Below, in pieces: positions 18,201 through 26,354 of a stretch of 64,000 nt of DNA. The DNA comes from a bacterium. Lineage in GTDB: Bacteria > Hydrothermota > UBA3072 > JAPDKE01. Numbering within the stretch: the first letter of the stretch is position 1; the number at the start of each line of letters is the position of its first letter. The stretch covers positions 1 through 64,000 of the forward strand of contig JAPDKE010000036.1 in NCBI GenBank assembly GCA_029258725.1. The letters are read 5' to 3'. The notes under the pieces were generated by a model that worked only from the letters and a program-made list of their open reading frames with translations, searched no databases and had not been told where the DNA came from. Both the position numbers and the translations under genes were made by a program.

Positions 18201-20465
18201 GAAGTCTTCCCTTTTGAGAAATCTGCATGTAAGGGTTGCCCTTCCCTCTTCATCCAGGGTCCCTGAGATTCTTTCTGACTCTATCATGGGTCTTTTTTCA
18301 TAATACCTCCTCCGTATACCAAACTTATAATCCGAAAATCTTTTGGGTCTGAAAGGAATCTCCTTTGCCACTGCGCGAACATACACCTTTTCCCCGGAGG
18401 GGATTGCTCCAAAAAGATATCTTGCCTGCACTTTTACCGGGAACCCCTTGTAAAGGTCCACCTTTTCTGGAACCTCAACATTAACGCTCATTCTCTCGGG
18501 GACAAATGCCTCCACAAACACAAACTCAGTAAGATATTGTGTATCGCCGATATAAACAGAAATGGCATACTTCCCGGTGGGGGAAGAGGGGGCGGTGGCG
18601 AATGAAAAGGAGACAAGCCCTGTGAGGTCTGTTTCCTCAGTAAGCTCTGCTATTTTTGTTCCCTTTGGGTTCCTCACCACAACCCTTACCGGTAATGATA
18701 AACCTTCAAAGGTGAATGCATCCCTTACAAGAACGGCAAAGTTTACTTTCTCACCGGGACGATACAGGTCTCTCTCAGGGTAGAGATAAACAAGATAGGG
18801 TCTTCCAGGTATATCTCCGTCTGTGGGGTAGGGGTCATAGGGAATTCGTGAGGATGGAAGATGAAGATATGTCCACTCCTGTTTCTTGTGGGCGAAGATA
18901 AGATATGCGCCTCTTTTACCATCCGTTTTTATAACACATAGACCGTCTTTTCCTGTGATTCCCTTTCCTACCAGGAAGTTCTTTGAACTCCTCACCTCTA
19001 TTTCCACACCATTTTCAGGTTCAAGGGTCTGTGAATTTACAGCCCATATGTATATCAGGTCGTTTTTCCACTTGGCAAGGAGGGATATGTCCGAGATAAC
19101 AATATTTATTTTATCCTCTTTGTAATATCCGGGTGAGGATGCACACAGGTGGTATATTCCGGGAAGGGAGGTGTTTATGTATTTGGAGAGGTCAATCCAG
19201 GTTATCTCTCCCTTTACTTCTATTTCTTCTTTTGCAATCCGTTCTGAATAGGAGTAAAAGTCATAATCCATGCCCCCGTCTCTCCACCAGAAAAGGATAT
19301 TCTGCGGGGGCATGTACCAGATGGTGAGCATTATTTTTTCCACATTTATGGTTTTGAGGGGTATCCTTATTCCCTTTCCTTTTCCAATGTATCGTCCTCG
19401 GTATACAAATTCCACCTTTTTTGAACGTTCAGGAATGTTTATCTCTCTTGTAAAATCCTCCGAAAGAATTTTTCCATCTACCGATTTCAAACCGCCTCTC
19501 AGTGTTATGGTGTATTTGTGTTCTGGAAGGAACGGACCCCACACGCTCACTCCATCCCAGGTTGATACCACCTTGACTTTGATTTCCGGTGATATTTCAA
19601 AGTGTGAGAGGAAGTCCTCTTCCGTTACTCTGCAGGGTCTTTCTTTCCTGTCGGTAAACTGGATTAAGAGAGAAAAACCTTCTTCAGTTTCATAAACCCG
19701 CATATTCTTTACAATCATCTCTACTTCCTGCATTCCCACCGAAAATTCCATGGAATGGTCTTTCAGGAGTTTTCCATAGACTCCAGGGCATCCCCTCTTT
19801 ACCGTGAGGGTGTATATCCCGGGTTTTCTGCCTATGGGGAGGGTTATGTAGAGTGAATATGGGGGATAGGGCTTTTCCACCTCTATATGGGTTATTCTTA
19901 TCTTCTTTCCCTGTTCGTTTTTTATCACTAAATAATCCCTGTATACCTCTGCATTTGAAAGTATGGGAAGGTTGAAGGTTGCCTTGATTGTTGCATATTC
20001 TCCTTTTGTATGGGCAGTCACAACCGAAACGAGTTTATATGGGGGTGTCTCAAATACAAACACAAGAGGTTCTTTAAGAGGGATGTCCCGGGATGTGAGA
20101 GGTATTTTTTTCATTTTAATCACGTACTTTGTATTCGCCTGAGGAGGGTCAAGAAAATGGAGAACAAAGGTTCGAGAGGATTCCCATCCTCCTTCTGCTT
20201 TGAGAGGAGGGTTGATGGTGAAGTATTCCTCTATCTTTTCCGGGGAAATTTTTATCCCTTCTACACCCGGTTCCTCCTCTTCGAAATAGAATCTCATATA
20301 TCCGGGAATGGAACGGAGCACGCCTCTGGGTTCTGCAGTTACTGCTGGGGGTGTTTCTGGTTGCTTTGTGGAAGACGGGGTGCGAAAGGAACGGGGATGG
20401 AGAAAGTGAAGGGTTAATAGTAAAAGAATCACTCCTCCCAATGATGTTGAAAGGGTTTTCCTCAT
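15201..20465 (-). CDS. Bacterial alpha-2-macroglobulin with thioester motif
   Basis: 1754 residues, the usual size. N-terminal hydrophobic signal/anchor (GGVILLLLTLHFL), no lipobox. The protein is a series of MG-type beta domains (including YLYPERDLYRPGEKVNF, typical of MG2/MG3) followed by the A2M family block and the thioester motif YGCAEQ (Cys1314 to Gln1317), then an alpha/alpha toroid (TPSGGFGFWPG). The intact CxEQ predicts a covalent protease trap in the periplasm that protects the wall machinery with PBP1C. Start ATG 20465 with GGAGGTT 6 nt upstream. In a cell that exports its own C25 peptidase, such a trap could also protect against self-damage (inference). Confidence 0.95.
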   Translation of the reverse strand: MRKTLSTSLGGVILLLLTLHFLHPRSFRTPSSTKQPETPPAVTAEPRGVLRSIPGYMRFYFEEEEPGVEGIKISPEKIEEYFTINPPLKAEGGWESSRTFVLHFLDPPQANTKYVIKMKKIPLTSRDIPLKEPLVFVFETPPYKLVSVVTAHTKGEYATIKATFNLPILSNAEVYRDYLVIKNEQGKKIRITHIEVEKPYPPYSLYITLPIGRKPGIYTLTVKRGCPGVYGKLLKDHSMEFSVGMQEVEMIVKNMRVYETEEGFSLLIQFTDRKERPCRVTEEDFLSHFEISPEIKVKVVSTWDGVSVWGPFLPEHKYTITLRGGLKSVDGKILSEDFTREINIPERSKKVEFVYRGRYIGKGKGIRIPLKTINVEKIMLTIWYMPPQNILFWWRDGGMDYDFYSYSERIAKEEIEVKGEITWIDLSKYINTSLPGIYHLCASSPGYYKEDKINIVISDISLLAKWKNDLIYIWAVNSQTLEPENGVEIEVRSSKNFLVGKGITGKDGLCVIKTDGKRGAYLIFAHKKQEWTYLHLPSSRIPYDPYPTDGDIPGRPYLVYLYPERDLYRPGEKVNFAVLVRDAFTFEGLSLPVRVVVRNPKGTKIAELTEETDLTGLVSFSFATAPSSPTGKYAISVYIGDTQYLTEFVFVEAFVPERMSVNVEVPEKVDLYKGFPVKVQARYLFGAIPSGEKVYVRAVAKEIPFRPKRFSDYKFGIRRRYYEKRPMIESERISGTLDEEGRATLTCRFLKREDFQEPVRLTLYVDVTEGGSGRVTKKRIEKIIHIKPFYIGLKKKKEESDRIVIEGVVLNPDGSLYTGELTLCTRMYKRVYRYTYSYSGRYGWESHWEDVPVTPLQKVAVKDGKFTFSFDKRGINYWWCLVIEVWDEKTNARTRMRSGWWWEYRREKIPSPEVLPVVLSRNPAEPGDEVEAEVLLPFEGKILWTVELDTVYIQEWREARGEKATWKFRVPRGAPNVYVTAMLIRSGENYLIARSYGIERLKIRPSASRLQLTIEAPDRARPGDEITIRVRGNEEYNATIAVVDEGILHITGFKTPDVYEGILRVRRLLLSFAESFGWIIRKTLEGGGYAPPEEERMEARFTRIVSYWSGILKSEDKEVVYRVKLPPYNGKLRIMVSGAGIKRMGSAEKDVIVTSDVVVMPTLPRFLYSKDRFSFPITLLNTTSSRKKARISIKAEGIRLSKIPSSLSLAPEEKKTIWIEATAENDIGPANIILNVRSGSETYLDTFIIPIYPSVPYITEGTFFHLRNGKGKDLSSLFADWYAYSHRTTIILSSTPAGIGLGHLKYAIRYPYGCAEQLSTSTLLLLRLRPLIPYIDPEIDEAKYSDMVYSGIYKLISLQTPSGGFGFWPGNLYPAEWTSIYVTFVLMEAKSAGFAVSDGVIKSAVNYIKTLLEKYTFSYYVLARGGILQKDRELVDRLLTSAEKEEMEDVSLLWIAGALEEIGKHEDAEKVLRKALKKRLYSGRRYSRDFYSPLKNLALRLYHSCHIIPEDRICDSLAHRIVDALKKSSYWYSTQELAWSLTALGVYMETHPSSPITPAVITMGRKRYSPRKKDLAFFWHLKNAPEKLPVKLSWRGKDAFVWVEQTGFSKKTKLFERKVEGIAVDVFFYNLQGKPVDSLKLGEMGVVKVFIEPSRNLDNVAIEVPIPAGLEIENPRLRPEDLPGWVKKTWTPDYVDIKDEKLILFGRIFHKHYYYFLVRAVTPGRFFRPPVHGIAMYEPTIYGSSDAGRFKITK

Positions 20466-20498
20466 AATTAACCTCCTTTTTTAACCGGTGACAAAAAG

Positions 20499-20527
20499 AG
20501 TATATCCCGATATTTCAAGGATGTCAA
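20499..20527 (-). promoter_or_regulatory. Promoter for A2M-pbpC
   Basis: TTGACA (20527-20522), 17-nt spacer, TATACT (20504-20499). Predicted leader of about 27 nt containing the GGAGGTT site. Confidence 0.75.
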
Positions 20528-20582
20528 TAGAACGATTTTCATCAAATAGAAGTCAAAGAGATAAATGATGTCATGTTAGACC

Positions 20583-20611
20583 TTGACAATGCTTTATATT
20601 GTGTTTATTAT
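20583..20611 (+). promoter_or_regulatory. Promoter for pilus operon
   Basis: TTGACA (20583-20588), 17-nt spacer, TATTAT (20606-20611). ATG 20623 follows 11 nt later without a Shine-Dalgarno site. The A2M and pilus promoters are divergent across 20499-20611. Confidence 0.75.
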
Positions 20612-20622
20612 TTTTTGGGACC

Positions 20623-22305
20623 ATGAGGATAGGTCAGATGCTCCTGAGGGCTGGGGTCATAAATGAAACCCAGCTGAAAGAGGCTTTGAGAAGACAGAGG
20701 GAGAAGGGAGGAAGGCTTGGCTCACATCTCATAGAACTGGGATATGTGAGCGAGGAGAAACTCGTTGAATTTCTCTCCAAACAGTTAGAAGTCCCTGGAG
20801 TTGTTCTATCAGGCTATCCACTTGACCGTGACACTCTGAACATAATCACTCCTGACCTCGCCCAGAAGTATGAGGTGGTCCCTCTCAAAAGAGAGGGAAA
20901 GGTCCTGCATGTTGCGATGGTGAACCCCCTTGATGTCTTTGCTGCGGATGAGATAAGGTTCAGGACCGGATACGAGGTAAAGCCCTATGTTGCCGCAGAG
21001 CGCTCCATCAAGAAAATACTTGAAGAGCACTACAAGACAAGGGCTATGGAAGAAGAGGTGATGGAGGAGATGGAGCTTTCTGAGATAGAGATGATGGAGG
21101 AGGAAGAGGAGACGGTTGCTGGTGACCTTGCAGCAGAGGCAGCGGCTGGACCTGTTGTGAAGTATGTTAACTATCTTTTGAGAAGTGCTGTTGAGAAAAG
21201 GGCAAGCGACCTTCACATAGAGCCATATGAGAAGGAGGTGAGGGTAAGGTTCAGGATAGATGGAATTCTCCATGAGCAGAAGCCCCCTCCATACAAACTC
21301 CACAAGGCAATAGTATCAAGATTGAAGGTTATGGCGAAACTCAAGGTTCAGGAGAAGAGACTTCCCCAGGATGGAAGATTTGAGGCAAGGATAAACGGAA
21401 AGAGAATAGACTTCCGTATTTCAACTGTTCCCACCCTCTTTGGTGAGAAGGTTGCAATAAGAATTCTTGACCGCTCCCAGGTGTCTTTTGACCTGAGGCA
21501 GCTTGGATTTGAAGAGGAGGCTTTAAAACACTTTCTCAAGGCATTGAAGAATCCATTTGGAATAATTCTGGTAACCGGACCAACTGGAAGTGGAAAGACA
21601 ACAACCCTTTACGCTGCACTCAACGAGATAAACGACCCTGGAATAAACATAACAACAGCCGAGGACCCGGTTGAGTACTCCCTCATGGGAATAAACCAGT
21701 TGCAGGTCAACGAATCAATAGGGCTCACTTTTGCAAGCGCACTCAGGGCATACCTCAGGCAGGACCCGGATGTTATAATGGTGGGAGAGATAAGAGATAA
21801 AGAGACGACGGAAATAGCAATAAGGGCGGCATTAACAGGTCACCTTGTTCTCTCCACGGTTCACACCAATACTGCTGCTGCAACCATCACAAGGTTGATA
21901 AACATGGGGGTTGAACCATTCCTTATTGCATCCACCCTTATCCTGGTTGTTTCCCAGAGACTTTTGAGAAAAGTCTGTGAACACTGCAAGGTCAAGCATG
22001 ATATTTCGGATGAGGAACTGATAAAGCTTGGATTTGATCCAGAAAGGTTGAGGGGAAAACTGTATAAGGGTACGGGATGCCCAAAGTGTGAAAATACCGG
22101 ATACAGGGGAAGGACGGGAATATTTGAGGTCCTTCCAGTAACTCAGAGAATAAAGAGCCTCATTCTTGACCGTGCAACCGATGACGAGATAGAACAGGCA
22201 GCGGTGGAGGAGGGGATGATTACATTAAGGGAGGCTGCGATAAGAAAGGCACTCGCAGGTATAACGGATATATACGAGGTTGCAAGGGAGACAACCCTGA
22301 GGTAG
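20623..22305 (+). CDS. pilB: Type IV pilus assembly ATPase PilB/GspE, copy 1
   Basis: 560 residues from ATG 20623 (MRIGQMLLRAGVI); the 24-nt longer frame falls in the -10 region. N-terminal MshEN domain (LGSHLIELGYVSEEKLVEFL), an acidic linker around 145-170, then the secretion ATPase core: GPTGSGKTTT Walker A, DPDVIMVGEIRDKETTEIA Walker B, LTGHLVLSTVHTN His box, and a four-Cys zinc site (CEHC ... CPKC). It powers pilus or pseudopilus extension at the inner membrane. Two nt before copy 2. Confidence 0.94.
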   Translation: MRIGQMLLRAGVINETQLKEALRRQREKGGRLGSHLIELGYVSEEKLVEFLSKQLEVPGVVLSGYPLDRDTLNIITPDLAQKYEVVPLKREGKVLHVAMVNPLDVFAADEIRFRTGYEVKPYVAAERSIKKILEEHYKTRAMEEEVMEEMELSEIEMMEEEEETVAGDLAAEAAAGPVVKYVNYLLRSAVEKRASDLHIEPYEKEVRVRFRIDGILHEQKPPPYKLHKAIVSRLKVMAKLKVQEKRLPQDGRFEARINGKRIDFRISTVPTLFGEKVAIRILDRSQVSFDLRQLGFEEEALKHFLKALKNPFGIILVTGPTGSGKTTTLYAALNEINDPGINITTAEDPVEYSLMGINQLQVNESIGLTFASALRAYLRQDPDVIMVGEIRDKETTEIAIRAALTGHLVLSTVHTNTAAATITRLINMGVEPFLIASTLILVVSQRLLRKVCEHCKVKHDISDEELIKLGFDPERLRGKLYKGTGCPKCENTGYRGRTGIFEVLPVTQRIKSLILDRATDDEIEQAAVEEGMITLREAAIRKALAGITDIYEVARETTLR

Positions 22306-22307
22306 AG

Positions 22308-24035
22308 ATGCAGAGACTGGGAACCCTGCTTGTCAATGCAGGACTTATCACAAAAGAACAGCTGGAGGATGCCCTCCAGGAACAGCGTAAGAGCGCGAAG
22401 AAACTTGGAACAATTCTGGTTGAAAAGGGGTACATTTCGGAAGACATTCTTGCAAGATTTCTTTCAAAGCAGTTCAGGGTTCCATCGATTGATATTGAAC
22501 CCTCTGATGTTGACCCCTCAATTGTTGCCCTTATTCCTCCAGATATGGCTCAGAGATACGAAATATTTCCCGTGAGAAGAAAGGGGAGAACCCTCGTCCT
22601 GGCAATGACAAATCCTGCGGATATATTTGCCATTGATGCAGTGAAGTTCAGCACAGGACTTGAGGTTGAACCTGTGGTCATTCCACATTCAAAGATGAGG
22701 TTGTTGCTGGATAAGTTCTACTCTGTGAAAAAGGACCTTAAACCTGTTGAGGAAGAGGAGGAGGAAAAGGAGGAGGAGAAGGTATTGGAGGAGATGGAAG
22801 AGGAAGTGGAGGAGCTGGAGATACTTGAGGAGGAAGAAGAGGAGGAAGAGGACACGGTTACCGCTTCTTCTGCCCCGGTTGTGAAACTCGTGAATTACCT
22901 GATAACCACTGCTGTGAGAAAGAGGGCAAGCGATATTCATATAGAGCCGTATGAAAAGGTTTTAAGGGTGAGGTTCAGGATAGATGGAGTTTTACAGCAG
23001 GTTGCAGAGCCTCCATACGGATTAAAGAATGCAATTGCTGCAAGAATAAAGATAATGACAAAGACAATGGACGTTGCGGAAAGAAGGAAACCCCAGGATG
23101 GTAGAATAAAAATAAAGGTGGATGGTAAGCCCATTGACATCCGTGTATCCATTATTCCAACGATTTATGGAGAAAAGGTGGTTATGAGAATACTTGATAA
23201 ATCCGCCCTCATGCTTGACATGACCCAGCTTGGATTTGAGCCTGATAATCTTGAAAAGTTCATAAAGGCAATAGAACAGCCTTACGGACTTGTTCTTGTT
23301 ACAGGACCAACAGGAAGCGGAAAGTCAACAACGCTTTATTCAGCCCTTGCAAGGTTGAACAAACCTGAGATACAGATATTAACCGTTGAAGACCCGGTTG
23401 AGTATAATATCCGTGGAATAAATCAGGTTCAGGTAAATGAGGAGATAGGTTTTACCTTCGCAAGGGCTCTCAGGGCATTCCTCAGGCAGTCTCCAAATGT
23501 AATTCTCGTTGGAGAGATAAGAGACCTTGAGACCGCTGAAATTGCGATAAGGGCAGCATTAACAGGTCACCTTGTTCTCTCAACCATTCACACAAATGAC
23601 GCTCCATCAACTGTCAACAGGCTTATAGACATGGGAATAGAGCCTTTCCTTGTTGCATCCTCCCTTAATCTCATCCAGGCACAGAGGCTTATGAGAAAGG
23701 TATGCCCCAAATGTAAAGAACCCACAACCTACGACCCGAAATTCCTGAAAGAAGCTGGTATTGACCCTGAAAAGCTTGAAGGAGTAACACTTTACAAAGG
23801 TAAGGGATGCCAGGTCTGTGGATATACTGGATACAAAGGAAGGATAGCAATAACCGAGGTTATGCCGGTTACACCGGAAATGAGAGAACTCATATTGAAG
23901 AAGGCGGATGCTGAAAAAATAAGGGCACTTGCGAAGGAGCAGGGAATGAGGACACTCAGGGAGGATGCGATAATAAAACTGAAGAAGGGAATAACAACCG
24001 TTGAGGAAGTAATAAGGGTAACAGCAGTAACATAA
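22308..24035 (+). CDS. pilB: Type IV pilus assembly ATPase PilB/GspE, copy 2
   Basis: 575 residues, same domain order as copy 1: MshEN (LGTILVEKGYISEDILARFL), a markedly Glu-rich linker (about residues 145-185), Walker A GPTGSGKSTT, Walker B SPNVILVGEIRDLETAEIA, LTGHLVLSTIHTND, and Cys pairs CPKCK and CQVCGYTG. Walker B begins with SPNV in place of DPDV. Both motors look active, so they may form mixed hexamers or serve two machines. ATG 22308 directly follows the TAG of copy 1. Confidence 0.94.
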   Translation: MQRLGTLLVNAGLITKEQLEDALQEQRKSAKKLGTILVEKGYISEDILARFLSKQFRVPSIDIEPSDVDPSIVALIPPDMAQRYEIFPVRRKGRTLVLAMTNPADIFAIDAVKFSTGLEVEPVVIPHSKMRLLLDKFYSVKKDLKPVEEEEEEKEEEKVLEEMEEEVEELEILEEEEEEEEDTVTASSAPVVKLVNYLITTAVRKRASDIHIEPYEKVLRVRFRIDGVLQQVAEPPYGLKNAIAARIKIMTKTMDVAERRKPQDGRIKIKVDGKPIDIRVSIIPTIYGEKVVMRILDKSALMLDMTQLGFEPDNLEKFIKAIEQPYGLVLVTGPTGSGKSTTLYSALARLNKPEIQILTVEDPVEYNIRGINQVQVNEEIGFTFARALRAFLRQSPNVILVGEIRDLETAEIAIRAALTGHLVLSTIHTNDAPSTVNRLIDMGIEPFLVASSLNLIQAQRLMRKVCPKCKEPTTYDPKFLKEAGIDPEKLEGVTLYKGKGCQVCGYTGYKGRIAITEVMPVTPEMRELILKKADAEKIRALAKEQGMRTLREDAIIKLKKGITTVEEVIRVTAVT

Positions 24036-24048
24036 AAGGGAGGAAATT

Positions 24049-25119
24049 ATGCAGATAAGAGACCTGCTTGAAGAGATGGTGAGAAGGGGGGCAAGTGACC
24101 TCCATCTTACCGTGGGGGTTCCACCAATGTTCAGGATAGATGGTCAGCTTGTTCCCGGAAACTATGAAGTTTTAACACCGGATAAGGTAAAGGAACTCGT
24201 TTACTCCATTCTCAACGACGAACAAAAGAAGAGATTTGAGATGGAGCACGAACTGGATCTTTCTTTTGGAATTCCAGGACTTTCAAGATTCAGAGGCAAT
24301 GTATTTTATCAGCGTGGACAGGTTGCAATGGCGATAAGGACCATCCCGTTCCAGATAAGGAGTTTCAGGGAACTTGGACTCCCTCCTGTTGTTGCAGAAC
24401 TCACAACCCACACCAAGGGACTTATACTTGTGACAGGACCCACAGGATGTGGTAAGTCAACCACGCTTGCAGCAATGATTGAGAAGATAAACAATGAAAG
24501 GAAGTGCCACATCGTTACCATAGAGGACCCCATTGAGTATCTCTTCAAACACAAAAAGGCGATAATAAACCAGAGACAGGTTGGCTCTGATACAAAGTCC
24601 TTTGCAAATGCACTGAAGTATGTTCTGAGACAGGACCCCGATGTTGTGATGATAGGAGAGATGAGGGATGTTGAGACTATGGAGGCAGCACTCACCATAG
24701 CAGAGACAGGGCACTTAACCTTTGCAACACTCCATACAAACTCAGCAGCAGAGGCAATAACCCGTATAATAGACGCATTCCCTGCAAATCGTCAGGCACA
24801 GGTCCGTGCCCAGCTTGCCTTCGTTATCCTTGCCGTTATAACCCAGTCTCTTCTTCCCAGGATAGGTGGGGGGAGGGTTCTTGCGGTGGAGATAATGATA
24901 GGGACCCCGGCAATAAAGGCACTTATAAGGGACAACAAAATCCACCAGATTTACTCCCATATCCAGGCAGGACAGAAGTACGGGATGATAACAATGAATC
25001 AGTCCCTTTACAACCTTTACATGTCCCGTCAGATAACCCTTGAGGATGCACTCTCCTATTCCAGAAATCCGGAGGAACTTGAAAGGATGATAGAACAGAA
25101 GTCCCCGATAGTAACTTAA
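24049..25119 (+). CDS. pilT: Twitching motility retraction ATPase PilT
   Basis: 356 residues, typical. RGASDLHLTVGVPPMFRIDG at the N-terminus, Walker A GPTGCGKSTT, DPDVVMIGEMRDVETMEAAL, ETGHLTFATLHTNSA, and FPANRQAQVRAQLA, all characteristic of PilT. It lacks the MshEN and zinc domains of PilB. Its presence next to pilC predicts retractile pili. GGGAGG site precedes ATG 24049. Confidence 0.95.
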   Translation: MQIRDLLEEMVRRGASDLHLTVGVPPMFRIDGQLVPGNYEVLTPDKVKELVYSILNDEQKKRFEMEHELDLSFGIPGLSRFRGNVFYQRGQVAMAIRTIPFQIRSFRELGLPPVVAELTTHTKGLILVTGPTGCGKSTTLAAMIEKINNERKCHIVTIEDPIEYLFKHKKAIINQRQVGSDTKSFANALKYVLRQDPDVVMIGEMRDVETMEAALTIAETGHLTFATLHTNSAAEAITRIIDAFPANRQAQVRAQLAFVILAVITQSLLPRIGGGRVLAVEIMIGTPAIKALIRDNKIHQIYSHIQAGQKYGMITMNQSLYNLYMSRQITLEDALSYSRNPEELERMIEQKSPIVT

Positions 25120-25133
25120 AGGAGGTGATATAA

Positions 25134-26354
25134 ATGCCAGTGTATATATGGAAGGGAAGGGATGCATCCGGAGAAATCCAGACGGGAGAATACACGGCAA
25201 ATTCTCCCCAGGAAGTCTACCGGATGCTCAGGGACAAAAAAATAGTCCCTCTCTCGGTAAGAAAAAAGCCGAAGGAACTCACCCTTCCGTTCCTGAAAAA
25301 GGCAGGGGTGAGCGGAAGAGACCTTGCTGTTTTCACCCGTCAGTTTGCAACCATGATAAATGCTGGACTCCCATTGATAAAGTGCCTGCAGATACAGCTT
25401 GAGCAGGTTACAAAGCCAGGATTTAAAAATGTTCTTGAACATATAATTTCAGATGTTGAGGGAGGTTCAACCCTTGCAGATGCCATGAGAAAACACAGGG
25501 CGGTTTTCAGTGAGCTCTATGTGAACATGGTTGCAGCAGGTGAGCAGGGAGGAGCACTTGATGTAATACTTGAAAGGCTTGCAACGTATCTTGAAAAGTC
25601 TACGGAAATAGTGAGAAAGATAAGGGGTGCAATGATATATCCTGCGATGATAGTGCTTGTTTCCATAGGTGCAGTGGCAATAATACTTCTCTTTGTTATT
25701 CCAACATTTGCGGAGATGTACGCAGGGATGGGTGCCCAGCTGCCTCTTCCGACAAGGATAGTGATAATGATGAGTAACATACTGAGAAAGAACTTCCTTT
25801 TTATCTTTGCTGCTCTTATTGGGCTCTTCTTTGCCGTGAGAGCATATTACAACACATCCAAGGGGAGAGAACAGATAGATGCGCTGATTTTAAGGGTTCC
25901 CATATTTGGAGACCTTGCACTGAAGCAGTCAATAGCAAGATTTTCAAGAACCCTTGCGACCCTTCTTGGGAGTGGAGTTGCAATCCTGGATGCACTTGAA
26001 ATAACTGCAAAGACATCGGGAAATAAGATAATTGAGAATGCTATAATGAGGGCTCGAGAGTCCATATCACAGGGAGAGTCGATCGCGGTTCCTCTTCAGA
26101 AGGAAAAAAGACTTTTCCCACCCATGGTGGTTCAGATGATAACGATTGGAGAACAGACCGGAGGACTGGATGAGATGCTGAATAAGGTTGCGGACTTCTA
26201 CGACTCAGAGGTTGACCAGGCAGTGTCAAACCTCATGGCGGCGCTTGAGCCGATAGTTATAGTCTTTCTTGGCGTCATAATTGGTGGAATAGTTATGGCG
26301 ATGTACCTCCCCATATTCAAACTTGCGACAACGGTTCTTGGAGGAGGGATGTGA
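25134..26354 (+). CDS. pilC: Type IV pilus inner membrane platform protein PilC
   Basis: 406 residues. Two GspF/T2SSF domains, each with a conserved block (VFTRQFATMINAGLPLIKCL and IARFSRTLATLLGSGVAILDAL) and three transmembrane helices (around residues 168-190, 220-240 and 375-400). FPPMVVQMITIGEQTGGLDEML is a signature stretch. AAAGGAGGTG site before ATG 25134. The protein couples the PilB and PilT motors to the pilin platform. Confidence 0.95.
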   Translation: MPVYIWKGRDASGEIQTGEYTANSPQEVYRMLRDKKIVPLSVRKKPKELTLPFLKKAGVSGRDLAVFTRQFATMINAGLPLIKCLQIQLEQVTKPGFKNVLEHIISDVEGGSTLADAMRKHRAVFSELYVNMVAAGEQGGALDVILERLATYLEKSTEIVRKIRGAMIYPAMIVLVSIGAVAIILLFVIPTFAEMYAGMGAQLPLPTRIVIMMSNILRKNFLFIFAALIGLFFAVRAYYNTSKGREQIDALILRVPIFGDLALKQSIARFSRTLATLLGSGVAILDALEITAKTSGNKIIENAIMRARESISQGESIAVPLQKEKRLFPPMVVQMITIGEQTGGLDEMLNKVADFYDSEVDQAVSNLMAALEPIVIVFLGVIIGGIVMAMYLPIFKLATTVLGGGM

